A stretch of DNA of 17,259 nucleotides. Origin: Candidatus Manganitrophaceae bacterium. GTDB taxonomy: Bacteria; Nitrospirota; Nitrospiria; SBBL01; Manganitrophaceae. Within the stretch, counting starts at the first letter, position 1, and every line of letters begins with the position of its first letter. Position numbers and translations under genes: made by a program. Below the pieces are notes generated by a model, which was not told the origin of the DNA, did not search any database, and saw only the letters and a program-made list of their open reading frames with translations. The DNA lies in assembly GCA_004297235.1 (NCBI GenBank), contig SCUR01000277.1:1-17259 (forward strand), given 5' to 3'. This document shows positions 7,191 through 13,802 of the stretch, piece by piece.

Positions 7191-7856
7191 TCATGGTGTC
7201 CCCGAAATTCCCGCGCTACTCGCGATAAAGCAATTGAATGGCTCAAATGTCATCCCTCGCTTCACCAGTGCAGTCATGGCATGGAGACGGCCCCATCCAT
7301 CCACAATCTCATAACAGCATTCCCCAGTACCCTCGACAAGGGGAAGCGAGTTGTTGTCTATAAAGCTGTTGAGATTTGCTTTCTCTTTCCACGTTTTGAA
7401 AAGTGTTATCTGTGTGTCGGGACGCTCTGTTTCAAAATATCTTCGCTCAAGAGCAAGTGCAGCCAAGTCTCCTAGGCGACGAGTCTTTGAAGTGGGAACA
7501 AGGTCGCGGTCTTGCATCCACTCACCGCTGATCATGTAATCGTGAATCAATAAACTATCAAGTTCCTCGAGTGTCTCGAATTTCACAAGTTCAATCTTAT
7601 CGTTGAATGGCTGAGGGAGCTTATACGGGTAGATGTTTGCAAGCCAGCTAATTGGGTCCCCACCTTTGTCAATGTCAGCGAGAGCAGGCTCATCTTTATC
7701 GGTTCTCTTCGTGTCCTGGCGTTGGCGTTTCCAGAACTGTTTGGCATACTCATTCAGGCTCGATTTTCGAATCACCTTCATTTCTAATGATCCAAAGGAC
7801 AATGACCAGAAGCAAATTGAAAATATTGGGAGGGCTTCGTCGTCAAGATCAGCCAT
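7191..7856 (-). CDS. Hypothetical protein, unrecognised
   Basis: I do not recognise this 221-residue protein. It is soluble, mixed acidic/basic, and rich in aromatic residues, with a hydrophobic stretch near the N-terminus (LPIFSICFWSL) if the first ATG is used. A second in-frame ATG at 7781 (MKVIRKSSLNEYAKQFWKR) would remove it. GGGGAG lies almost against the first ATG, so the start is uncertain. Near the C-terminus, YEIVDGWGRLHAMTALVKRG resembles the strand-DGxxR-helix pattern of ParB-like domains, but that is only a pattern. The gene is visibly AT-richer and less codon-biased than its neighbours, which suggests recent acquisition. It lies between the VOC gene (15 bases) and the phosphatase-like gene (20 bases). 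Confidence 0.65.
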   Translation of the reverse strand: MADLDDEALPIFSICFWSLSFGSLEMKVIRKSSLNEYAKQFWKRQRQDTKRTDKDEPALADIDKGGDPISWLANIYPYKLPQPFNDKIELVKFETLEELDSLLIHDYMISGEWMQDRDLVPTSKTRRLGDLAALALERRYFETERPDTQITLFKTWKEKANLNSFIDNNSLPLVEGTGECCYEIVDGWGRLHAMTALVKRGMTFEPFNCFIASSAGISGTP

Positions 7857-7871
7857 GCTCCCCGCAAATCT

Positions 7872-8279
7872 TTAATCTTGCTTTATCGCGCTCGGTTCCA
7901 TGAAGAACACCTCCCAAATATGCCCATCCAAATCCTGAAATCCATGCGCATACATAAAGCCGTGATCTTGTGGATCGCTGTAGGTGGTTCCGCCCGCGGT
8001 GACCGCCTTGCGAACCATGTCGTCGACTTGTTGCCGGTTCTCCAGTGAAAGAGCGATCAACACCTCGGTGCTCTTCGTCGCATCGCAAATCGGCTTGGGG
8101 GTAAAGCTCTTGAATTTCGGCTCGGTCAGCAGCATGACGTAGTTCTCCGGGGAGACGACCATGCACGTTGCCGTCTCATCGGTGAATTGGGGGTTGAACG
8201 TAAAGCCGAGCTTCGCAAAGAAGTCGATCGATTTCTTGAGATCTTTGACCGGCAGATTTAAGAAAATTTTTGTCGCCAT
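7872..8279 (-). CDS. VOC-superfamily (glyoxalase/dioxygenase-fold) protein
   Basis: The 135-residue protein begins MATKIFLNLPVKDLKKSIDF, the usual first strand-helix of the vicinal oxygen chelate fold. It ends with the second module, DPQDHGFMYAHGFQDLDGHI followed by WEVFFM. This short bacterial group (about 130 residues) is annotated as glyoxalase/bleomycin-resistance-like or extradiol dioxygenase-like. The actual substrate is unknown. A strong GGAG lies 6 bases upstream of the ATG. It is the first gene after the attC-like site and may be expressed with the genes below it. Confidence 0.87.
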   Translation of the reverse strand: MATKIFLNLPVKDLKKSIDFFAKLGFTFNPQFTDETATCMVVSPENYVMLLTEPKFKSFTPKPICDATKSTEVLIALSLENRQQVDDMVRKAVTAGGTTYSDPQDHGFMYAHGFQDLDGHIWEVFFMEPSAIKQD

Positions 8280-8306
8280 GTTTTCTCCTTGGGTTGAAAG
8301 AGACGG

Positions 8307-8398
8307 GGCTTACTCCGCTGTGGGCATGTTGGCGTCGAGGAAGAGGACCCAACGGCCGTCGGGCTCTCTGCGGGTCCGCATTCAGCGCCGTGTTAGGC
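8307..8398 (-). other. Possible degenerate integron attC site
   Basis: On the minus strand, starting two bases after the riboflavin kinase-like stop codon, the sequence reads GCCTAAC (matches RYYYAAC), ACGG, then CGCTG. Far downstream it reads CAGCG, GA, GTAAGCC. CGCTG (minus) pairs with CAGCG, GGACCC (8377-8372) pairs with GGGTCC (8350-8345), and GCCTAAC pairs with GTAAGCC at 5 of 7 positions. This R-spacer-L-hairpin-L-spacer-R order is the attC layout. The downstream core GTAAGCC departs from GTTRRRY at the critical second T, so the site may be dead or a coincidence. Confidence 0.35.
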
Positions 8399-8399
8399 C

Positions 8400-8810
8400 T
8401 CACTGCTCAAGCCCCGCGGTGTCGGCAGGGTCATGGCGCGGGAATTCAACGACAACCCTGTCTGAGTTGGCGAGCAGGGGGCGCAGTTCCTGGGAGCAAA
8501 CTATTTCGAGAACGTGATCACCATGTCCGCCAGCGCCTGTGGCGGGTTGGAAAGGGCGCAACCGAAATGCCTCGATTCCGTTGATCCTGCATCGCTCGAA
8601 GAGTAGGTCCTGCTCTGGCTCGTCGATCTCCGAGCCCAGAATCCTGAACTCTTCCTGAATGGGGAGGGGACTATCCAGCAGGATATTGAGTGTTCCAGGA
8701 AAGAGACGTTGACCGGTGGCAAAACGGAAGACCTCTGGAAACCGCTCAATTCGCGGTCGCCACGCGCCAATTCCGTGAATTATAACTCCAGAAACGCTTA
8801 TCAAGGGCAC
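8400..8810 (-). CDS. CTP-dependent riboflavin kinase-like (DUF120/RibK) protein
   Basis: Archaeal RibK makes FMN from riboflavin using CTP. This protein has the same order of landmarks: VSGVIIHGIGAW, ATGQRLFPGTLNILLD (the PGTLN motif that lies in the nucleotide/flavin site), a GIEAFRLRP strand, and HGDHVLEIVCSQELRPLLANS near the end. I chose GTG at 8810 because the family core begins a few residues later. An open frame runs up to TTG 8846 without a ribosome site, and it would place a GTTAGGC integron-like core inside the gene. Archaeal-type kinases are uncommon in bacteria, which normally use RibF, so transfer is likely. It starts just after the cysteine synthase stop and ends at the attC-like site. 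Activity is untested by sequence alone. Confidence 0.62.
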   Translation of the reverse strand: MPLISVSGVIIHGIGAWRPRIERFPEVFRFATGQRLFPGTLNILLDSPLPIQEEFRILGSEIDEPEQDLLFERCRINGIEAFRLRPFQPATGAGGHGDHVLEIVCSQELRPLLANSDRVVVEFPRHDPADTAGLEQ

Positions 8811-8852
8811 CTCGGTGAAGCCTAACGCCTCGACCAAAGGAGACAAGAAGGC

Positions 8853-9866
8853 TCAGCGCGAGGCCGCTTCCAACCATTCCGGAACCGGCAATTTCTGCTC
8901 CCGCAGGAAGGCCGGGTTGAAGAGGCGCCGTTGGTAGCGCAGGCCGCTGTCGGCCAGAATCGTCACGATGGTATGCCCTGGTCCGAGCTTCCGCGCCAAC
9001 CGAACCGCCCCGGCGACGTTGATCCCCGAAGAGCCTCCCACGCAGAGCCCTTCGTCCCGCAATAAATTGAAAATGTAGGGGAGCGCTTCGTCGTCAGGAA
9101 TCTGATATGCTTCGTCGACCTGAAAACCGGCTAAATTCTCGGTCACCCGGCTCTGACCGACCCCCTCGGCAATCGAATCCCCCTCCGACTTTAACTCGCC
9201 ATGTTTATAAAAATTATAGAGCGCGGCCCCCATCGGATCGGAGAGGGCGATAACCACCCTCGGATTCCGCGCCTTCAGCGCCAGGCCGACCCCGGCCAAG
9301 GTTCCCCCGGTCCCGACGGCGCAGTTGAATCCGTCGATCTTCCCGCCGGTCTGCTCCCAGATCTCCGCGCCGGTCGTCGCGGTGTGGAACTCGCGGTTGG
9401 CGACGTTGTCGAATTGTTGCGCCCAGAAGGCGGAGCCGGGAGAGGCCTCGTTCATCTCTTTGGCGATCTGACCGGCGATCTTGACGAAATGCCTCGGCGT
9501 CGAATAGGGGGCTTCGGGAACCAGCTTCAGCTCGGCGCCATAGAGCCGCAGCGCCTCGAACTTTTCTTGGCTCTGCGTTTCGGGGATGACGATCAAGGTG
9601 CGATACCCCAGGACCCGCCCGATCAACGCCAATCCGATCCCGGTGTTCCCCGCGGTTCCTTCGACGATCGTTCTCCCTTTTTTCAGAAGGCCGCGCTTCT
9701 CCGCATCGCGAATCATCCCGAGCGCGGTCCGATCTTTGATCGATCCGCCGGGGTTGAGAAACTCCGCCTTCCCTAAAATGTTGCATCCTGTCATTTCGGA
9801 CGGCCCCTTCAACCGAATGAGCGGCGTCCGGCCGATCAGCTCGAGCACGTTGTCACGAATATCCAT
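8853..9866 (-). CDS. Cysteine synthase-family PLP enzyme
   Basis: This fold-type II PLP enzyme makes cysteine from O-acetylserine (or a relative) and sulfide. It shows NPGGSIKDR (the Lys that binds PLP), EGTAGNTGIGLA (the CysK loop, here TAGNTG rather than TSGNTG), GTGGTLAG (phosphate binding) and GGSSGINVAGA (Ser contacting the pyridine nitrogen). I chose the ATG at 9866, giving MDIRDNVLELIGRTPLIRLK, the usual start. AGAGGAGAG lies immediately upstream. An in-frame ATG at 9911 adds 15 residues and lies against an inverted repeat. The C-terminus (RYQRRLFNPAFLRE) continues beyond short CysK and resembles CysK2/cystathionine-synthase-like forms, so the second substrate is uncertain. Next on the strand upstream is mtnA, also sulfur metabolism. 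Confidence 0.88.
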   Translation of the reverse strand: MDIRDNVLELIGRTPLIRLKGPSEMTGCNILGKAEFLNPGGSIKDRTALGMIRDAEKRGLLKKGRTIVEGTAGNTGIGLALIGRVLGYRTLIVIPETQSQEKFEALRLYGAELKLVPEAPYSTPRHFVKIAGQIAKEMNEASPGSAFWAQQFDNVANREFHTATTGAEIWEQTGGKIDGFNCAVGTGGTLAGVGLALKARNPRVVIALSDPMGAALYNFYKHGELKSEGDSIAEGVGQSRVTENLAGFQVDEAYQIPDDEALPYIFNLLRDEGLCVGGSSGINVAGAVRLARKLGPGHTIVTILADSGLRYQRRLFNPAFLREQKLPVPEWLEAASR

Positions 9867-9911
9867 CTCTCCTCTTCTCTCAAACAGGGGTGAAAGTTTT
9901 TGATTCGTCAT

Positions 9912-9931
9912 TCCCGAATATTTAGTCGGGA
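9912..9931. other. Inverted repeat in the cysteine synthase leader
   Basis: TCCCGA and TCGGGA pair around an 8-base AT-rich loop, 46 bases upstream of the chosen start at 9866. It could be a small leader hairpin or a regulator site. Its position directly against the alternative ATG at 9911 disfavors that start. Confidence 0.35.
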
Positions 9932-10004
9932 GTCCAGTCCTTTAGGTTCCCCCTCCTTTTTCGCGGAACGACGGCGTAAAGGCATAAAGAATGTGGGGTG
10001 AACT

Positions 10005-10019
10005 TCCGGATCATCCGGA
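10005..10019. promoter_or_regulatory. Perfect 7+1+7 dyad, operator-like
   Basis: TCCGGAT, one central base, then ATCCGGA. A one-base loop cannot form an RNA hairpin, so a dimeric DNA-binding protein site is the natural reading. It lies in the gap between mtnA (stop at 10089) and the cysteine synthase-family gene (start 9866), on the upstream side of the latter. No convincing -35/-10 pair was found beside it. Confidence 0.35.
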
Positions 10020-10088
10020 TAATTAGAGGAGGATATAACATATAGGAATGGCGAAAGGCAAGGCGGCCGGGGGGTGCTGCGGTTGGTT

Positions 10089-11123
10089 TTACGCTCGGGA
10101 AATTTTGAGTTTGATAAGCTCTTCCGGCTTGAAGGCCCCTTTGTCGGTGATGATGGCGGTGATGTATTTAGCGGGGGTGACGTCGAAAGCGGGATTGGCG
10201 ATGGAGATGCCGGAGGCGGCGATCTGCTTCCCCCCCATATGGGTCACCTCAGTGTGGTTGCGCTCCTCGATCGGAATCTGATCGCCGGAGGCGATATTGA
10301 AATCGATCGTGGAGCTGGGCGCGGCGACGTAGAAGGGGATGCCGTGCTCTTTCGCCAGGATCGCCACGCTGTAGGTGCCGATCTTGTTCGCCGTGTCGCC
10401 GTTGGCGGCGATCCGGTCGGCGCCAACCACGCAGCACTGAATCTTCCCCTGCTTCATGAAGAAGCCGGCCATATTGTCGGTAATCAGGGTGACCGGAATC
10501 TGATCCTGCGCCAGCTCCCAGGCGGTGAGCCGGGCCCCTTGCAGGACGGGGCGGGTCTCGTCGGCAAAGACGGCGATCTTCTTGTCCACTTCCCAGGCGC
10601 TCCGGATGACGCCGAGCGCCGTTCCGTAGCCGCCGGTGGCGAGCGCGCCCGCATTGCAGTGGGTTAGGACGCCGGACCCTTTCTGAATCAGCGCCGCGCC
10701 GAATTTCCCGATGGCGCGATTCATCGCAATGTCTTCGCGGAGAATCGCGTGCGCTTCTTCGAGAAGAATCTTTTTCAGCGCGTCGGGGGGTTCGGTTCGA
10801 TGGGCTTGCGCCGTCTCCTTTATCCGCTCGATCGCCCAGAAGAGATTCACCGCGGTCGGGCGGGTGGCGGCGAGCAGATCGCAGCTGGGAAGAAGCTGTT
10901 TGTAGAAATCGTCGAAGGACTTTGCCGAAATCTTCATCGCCGCAAGCGCGATGCCGTAGGCGGCGGTGATCCCGATCGCCGGCGCCCCGCGGACCCAGAG
11001 ATCTTTGATCCCCTTCGCCACGGTCTCGACATCCTTGCAATCGACGAAAACCACCTCGGTCGGCAGCTTCGTCTGATCGAGGAGCCGAACCGCCCCTTCT
11101 TTCCACTCAACGGCGTTCACCAT
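10089..11123 (-). CDS. mtnA: S-methyl-5-thioribose-1-phosphate isomerase
   Basis: This enzyme of methionine salvage converts methylthioribose-1-phosphate to methylthioribulose-1-phosphate. The 344-residue protein has WVRGAPAIGITAAYG (about 43-57), LTHCNAGALATGGYGTALG (153-171) with the catalytic C156, and VVGADRIAANGDTANKIGTY (232-251) with the catalytic D236. The C-terminal region (PFYVAAPSSTID, IPIEER) is typical. The size is normal. The start MVNAVEWKEGAVRLLDQTKL is the standard N-terminus, though no clear ribosome site precedes it. eIF2B-alpha-like paralogs share the fold, but the Cys and Asp identify MtnA. No other salvage gene is visible in the window. Confidence 0.95.
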   Translation of the reverse strand: MVNAVEWKEGAVRLLDQTKLPTEVVFVDCKDVETVAKGIKDLWVRGAPAIGITAAYGIALAAMKISAKSFDDFYKQLLPSCDLLAATRPTAVNLFWAIERIKETAQAHRTEPPDALKKILLEEAHAILREDIAMNRAIGKFGAALIQKGSGVLTHCNAGALATGGYGTALGVIRSAWEVDKKIAVFADETRPVLQGARLTAWELAQDQIPVTLITDNMAGFFMKQGKIQCCVVGADRIAANGDTANKIGTYSVAILAKEHGIPFYVAAPSSTIDFNIASGDQIPIEERNHTEVTHMGGKQIAASGISIANPAFDVTPAKYITAIITDKGAFKPEELIKLKISRA

Positions 11124-11191
11124 GAGGGGGATTTTAGGGGAAGGGGGAGGCGGTTGTCAATGGAAGTTTCTATGAACGTTCAAATAAAAGG

Positions 11192-11207
11192 ACAAGAATA
11201 TTCTTGT
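11192..11207. other. Perfect 16-bp palindrome ACAAGAATATTCTTGT
   Basis: ACAAGAAT is followed directly by its complement. It lies 13 bases beyond the beta-helix gene stem-loop and about 70 bases upstream of mtnA. It could be an operator for mtnA or part of the 3' end structure of the neighbouring gene. Confidence 0.4.
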
Positions 11208-11219
11208 TGGTTTGGATAT

Positions 11220-11259
11220 GAGCAGAGAGGCGGGATCTTTCAATCCCGCCTCTCTGCTC
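11220..11259 (-). terminator. Strong stem-loop after the beta-helix gene
   Basis: A perfect 17-bp stem (GAGCAGAGAGGCGGGAT and its complement) encloses a 6-base loop, starting 8 bases after the stop codon at 11267. No T-run follows on either strand, so it is either a non-canonical terminator or a 3' stabilising hairpin. Confidence 0.65.
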
Positions 11260-11266
11260 CCGCCGT

Positions 11267-12232
11267 TTATGGATTGGTGGCGGCCGTGCCGTCCGATTTT
11301 ACATTATATAAACCGCTCCCGGTGGTTCCGGAGATGGTGTCATAGATATTGAAGCTGATATTCGGAGTGCTTGAGCTGTCTACGGCAACATCATAAGGGG
11401 TATTGCCCGTGATTCGATTATGCAGAATCATCGGTGAAGCGCCCCATAATTGAATGCCCGCCCATCCTCCATTGCCGTTTCCCGTGATGGTGTTTCCTAT
11501 AATAGTCACGGTGCTGTCCGGATAATTTGCCACAATCCCCGAGACGCTTGCTCCCGAGATGGTATTATCGATCACGGTGGTTCCATTGGCGCTGATGTCG
11601 ATGCCGTAATTTCCATTCGTAATTTTATTTCCGCTGATCAACGTTCCGGAACCGCCATGCACGTAGATTCCAGCCTGACTCCCCTTGATTGTGTTTCCTC
11701 TGATTTTCGGAGTGCCAGAATAGACGTCGATCCCGAAGTAGGTGGCGTCAACGATGTTCCCGGTGATTTCGACGGTGTCGCCGCCGGCGCCGATGAAGAT
11801 CCCCCGGTATCCTTTGACTTTGCTTTCGGAGATCCTCACGGTAGAGGCGGTTTGAAAGTTGTCGATGTAGATTCCATAAGACCCTGCCGACCCGTCGATG
11901 AGTAGACCACTCACGGCGACGTTGGTCGCATTGTTGCTAATGGCGATCGTGCCGGTGAGTGTGGTCACTTCCCGTCCCGCGCCTCTCAAATGGACGTAAC
12001 TCTTCATGGTAGGGCTATCGGAATAGGAGCCCGGCATGACGTCAATAACATAAGGATTGCTGGAACTGGGACTGATCGCAGCGAGTGCCGCGCTGACGGT
12101 CGTATAATCTCCCCCGCTTGTGGCTACCGTCACTCGATGTGCTTGCGCCGAGGCCTGTCCGGTCATCCATCCCGAAATCAAAAGGAGCGCTGCTAAAATT
12201 GGAAGGATCGTTTTTTTATTTAATCTCTTCAT
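11267..12232 (-). CDS. Secreted right-handed parallel beta-helix repeat protein
   Basis: The 321-residue exported protein begins MKRLNKKTILPILAALLLIS and has an Ala-rich cleavage region (GQASAQA, cut near residue 30). HRVTVATSGGDYTTVSAAL and VIDVMPGSYSD resemble the opening of pectate lyase/pectinesterase-type helices. From residue about 90 come repeating coils of the NxI-xxNTIxG type (ITGNIVDATYFGI, IRGNTIKGSQAGI, ISGNKITNGNYGI, IIGNTITGNG), about 22-24 residues each. These are PbH1 coils, often a surface polysaccharide-binding or lyase scaffold. No catalytic set can be assigned. AGGAGGA lies 3 bases before the ATG. A -35/-10 pair lies about 190 bases upstream and a strong stem-loop follows, so it is probably a single-gene unit. 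Confidence 0.85.
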   Translation of the reverse strand: MKRLNKKTILPILAALLLISGWMTGQASAQAHRVTVATSGGDYTTVSAALAAISPSSSNPYVIDVMPGSYSDSPTMKSYVHLRGAGREVTTLTGTIAISNNATNVAVSGLLIDGSAGSYGIYIDNFQTASTVRISESKVKGYRGIFIGAGGDTVEITGNIVDATYFGIDVYSGTPKIRGNTIKGSQAGIYVHGGSGTLISGNKITNGNYGIDISANGTTVIDNTISGASVSGIVANYPDSTVTIIGNTITGNGNGGWAGIQLWGASPMILHNRITGNTPYDVAVDSSSTPNISFNIYDTISGTTGSGLYNVKSDGTAATNP

Positions 12233-12281
12233 CGTTCCTCCTGGTTTTAAATATCAGCCTGATCTTACTTATTCTCGATAT

Positions 12282-12356
12282 TTACTCCATTTCACATTGA
12301 CTGATTGTTACCATAGGAATACCAACCTTTCTTAACGCACCCTTAATCGACGTCAT
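12282..12356 (-). CDS. Possible 24-codon leader ORF
   Basis: A short ORF (MTSIKGALRKVGIP..., ending CEME) lies in the leader of the beta-helix gene, between its promoter and start. AAGGGAGGTG immediately before the ATG is a very good match to the 16S anti-Shine-Dalgarno, though the spacing of two bases is short. It ends 50 bases before the beta-helix start. It could be a leader peptide or a chance ORF. The product is basic at its N-terminus and has no known motif. Confidence 0.3.
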   Translation of the reverse strand: MTSIKGALRKVGIPMVTISQCEME

Positions 12357-12629
12357 CACCTCCCTTCAATTTGATATACCCAAAATATCTGAGAAGAAAT
12401 TCGAGTGATTATATTCAATTTCGGACTATAGTATTTATAATTAATCGGTGTCAATTAATACAATTATGTAGGCTAGGCCTGTAGCAGGGGTGAAGTTCAG
12501 CGAGAGGATGGTTCGAGAGAGATCGTTTTATCGGATTGGAAGGAAGTCATTTTAAAAAAATGTTTTTGACCTGAGTGGGCGAGATATCTCGGTGCGTCAT
12601 CGCCGTCTTATGACGAAGAGAGGGTAGGC
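12357..12629. other. Long gene-free stretch between the beta-helix and OmpA genes
   Basis: The 12357-12629 stretch holds the promoter below and AT-rich sequence around 12400-12470. Nearer the OmpA side it has a perfect palindrome GAGATATCTC (12581-12590) and a CGTCAT/ATGACG stem (12595-12600 with 12610-12615). No coding sequence is supported. The plus-strand stems lead directly into a T-tailed terminator-like hairpin, so a small plus-strand RNA is possible. Confidence 0.4.
12425..12454 (-). promoter_or_regulatory. Sigma-70-type promoter for the beta-helix gene
   Basis: On the minus strand TTGACA (12454-12449, perfect -35) is followed after 18 bases by TATAGT (12430-12425, five of six -10 bases), within AT-rich sequence. 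Transcription would start near 12417, giving a leader of about 185 bases that contains the possible small ORF. Confidence 0.6.
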
Positions 12630-12676
12630 GGCCGGTCCGACTTGATTCTCCATCGCCGGACCGGCCTTTCATTTTT
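12630..12676 (+). terminator. Intrinsic terminator-like hairpin, T-run on the plus strand
   Basis: GGCCGGTCCG (12630-12639) pairs perfectly with CGGACCGGCC (12657-12666), and TTTCATTTTT follows on the plus strand. No plus-strand gene lies upstream. In the minus-strand OmpA transcript the same stem forms 14 bases after the stop, but no T-run follows there. It may serve the OmpA gene as a 3' hairpin, or end an unannotated plus-strand RNA. Confidence 0.6.
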
Positions 12677-12679
12677 CAC

Positions 12680-13606
12680 TTATCGGGTATTAGTTTTGTG
12701 AGGCGGTTCGACCGAGGCGGCGATCTCCTGAAGGTCTTTCGGATAGAGGACAATCTCGATCCGTCGGTTTCGCTGCTTTCCCTCGGGGGTGTCGTTTGAG
12801 GCGACCGGACGATACTCCGCCAGCCCGACCGCCGACATCTTCTCCGGCGGGACGCCGAGCTCGGAGAGATATCGGACCACCTGGGTCGCCCGCGAGGTGG
12901 AGAGCTCCCAATTGCTCGGAAACTTTCCCGCCAGCCGCGAGCCGATCGGCACGTTGTCGGTGTGCCCCTCGATCCGGATGCTGTTCTCCTTCACGGTCTT
13001 CAGAATGTCGCTCACCTTTTTAAGGACCCCTTTCCCTTCGGCGGTGACCTGGTCGCTGCCGGAGGCGAAAAGGATTTTATCGACGATCTCCACCGAGAGC
13101 CGGTCTTTGAGCTGGGTGATCTTGATGCTCCCGTCGGTGATCTCCTTTTGAAGTTGACCGATCAGCTCTTTGTGGGTCGACTCCGATTCCCGCAGCTCTC
13201 TCTCGCGTTGGGCGGCCTCCGCCTCGGTGACCTTCAACGCTTCGTTCAGCCGGTTGATCATGCTCTGCTGTGCCCGATCGGTCTCGTCGAACGCCCCTTT
13301 CATCCGGAGCATCTGGTCTCTTAGCTCCTGTTCCGTTTTGGTTCCGCTCTCCCGCGCCACCGCCAGCTGTTGCTCGATTCCCGCGAGCTTATCGGAGAGT
13401 TCCTTCTCCCGTTGAGATGCGGCGGTTTTGCTCTCTTCGAGCGATTTTTCCAGGGCGGCGCGTTTTTCCTCTTCTTCCTGAAGCCGCGCGGCAACGGACT
13501 CCCGTTGGGAGACCTCTGCGACATAGCGGCTCTTCGCGACGCAGCCGCCGATCCAGAAGATGAGAAATAGAAGGACGATCCCGTTGAATTGCGGTTTCCA
13601 TTTCAT
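12680..13606 (-). CDS. OmpA-domain lipoprotein with long coiled coil
   Basis: This envelope protein of 308 residues likely tethers the outer membrane to peptidoglycan. Residues 1-21 are a lipoprotein signal, with the lipobox ending WIGGC and lipidated C22. Residues 30-165 are a charged heptad-like coiled coil rich in Glu, Lys, Arg and Gln. Residues about 170-300 are an OmpA_C/MotB domain with ILFASGSDQVT, IRIEGHTDNVPIG, NWELSTSRATQVVRYL and RNRRIEIVLYP, which include the Asp and Arg that bind diaminopimelate. The layout resembles flagellar MotB-like or YiaD-type proteins, but the lipobox replaces a MotB transmembrane segment. GGAGGA lies 7 bases before the ATG. It follows the first SUMF1 gene after 196 bases that hold a small terminator. 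Confidence 0.9.
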   Translation of the reverse strand: MKWKPQFNGIVLLFLIFWIGGCVAKSRYVAEVSQRESVAARLQEEEEKRAALEKSLEESKTAASQREKELSDKLAGIEQQLAVARESGTKTEQELRDQMLRMKGAFDETDRAQQSMINRLNEALKVTEAEAAQRERELRESESTHKELIGQLQKEITDGSIKITQLKDRLSVEIVDKILFASGSDQVTAEGKGVLKKVSDILKTVKENSIRIEGHTDNVPIGSRLAGKFPSNWELSTSRATQVVRYLSELGVPPEKMSAVGLAEYRPVASNDTPEGKQRNRRIEIVLYPKDLQEIAASVEPPHKTNTR

Positions 13607-13779
13607 AGCGCTTCCTCCATACAGACAGGTGATGAGGGTCTCACGAGATAAAACTAGATTGATGATGAGTTTGGCAGATCTCCCTCGATGCGGTCAACGA
13701 GAGAGGTCGGTTCGGCAGGAGCGTAGTCCGATCGAAATAAAAGTTCAAGTCGATCTAAACAAAGTATGCAATTTCATGA

Positions 13780-13798
13780 AAACCGACCAGCGTCGGTG
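13780..13798 (-). terminator. Small intrinsic terminator after the SUMF1 gene
   Basis: On the minus strand ACCGAC, a GCTG loop and GTCGGT are followed by TTTC, starting 5 bases after the stop codon at 13803. The stem is only 6 bp and the T-run short, so termination may be partial. The OmpA gene starts 173 bases further on. Confidence 0.45.
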
Positions 13799-13802
13799 TG
13801 AT

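Noticed and set aside
5972..8400. A full integron cassette array across all small minus-strand genes
   Set aside because: Genes between 6006 and 8279 are separated by 0-20 bases, leaving no room for attC sites. Only the RibK-like gene has candidate sites.
10048..10281. A plus-strand ORF with a plausible AGGA before its ATG
   Set aside because: Most of it is antisense to the 3' end of mtnA, and the protein shows no family features.
10249..11106. A 285-codon minus-strand frame overlapping mtnA
   Set aside because: It runs in another frame of the same strand as the well-supported mtnA, and its product is Arg-rich and featureless.
12540..12620. Possible c-di-GMP-type riboswitch in the OmpA/beta-helix gap
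   Set aside because: A GACGCA-like fragment is present on the minus strand, but the rest of the known consensus is absent and it lies upstream of the identified promoter.
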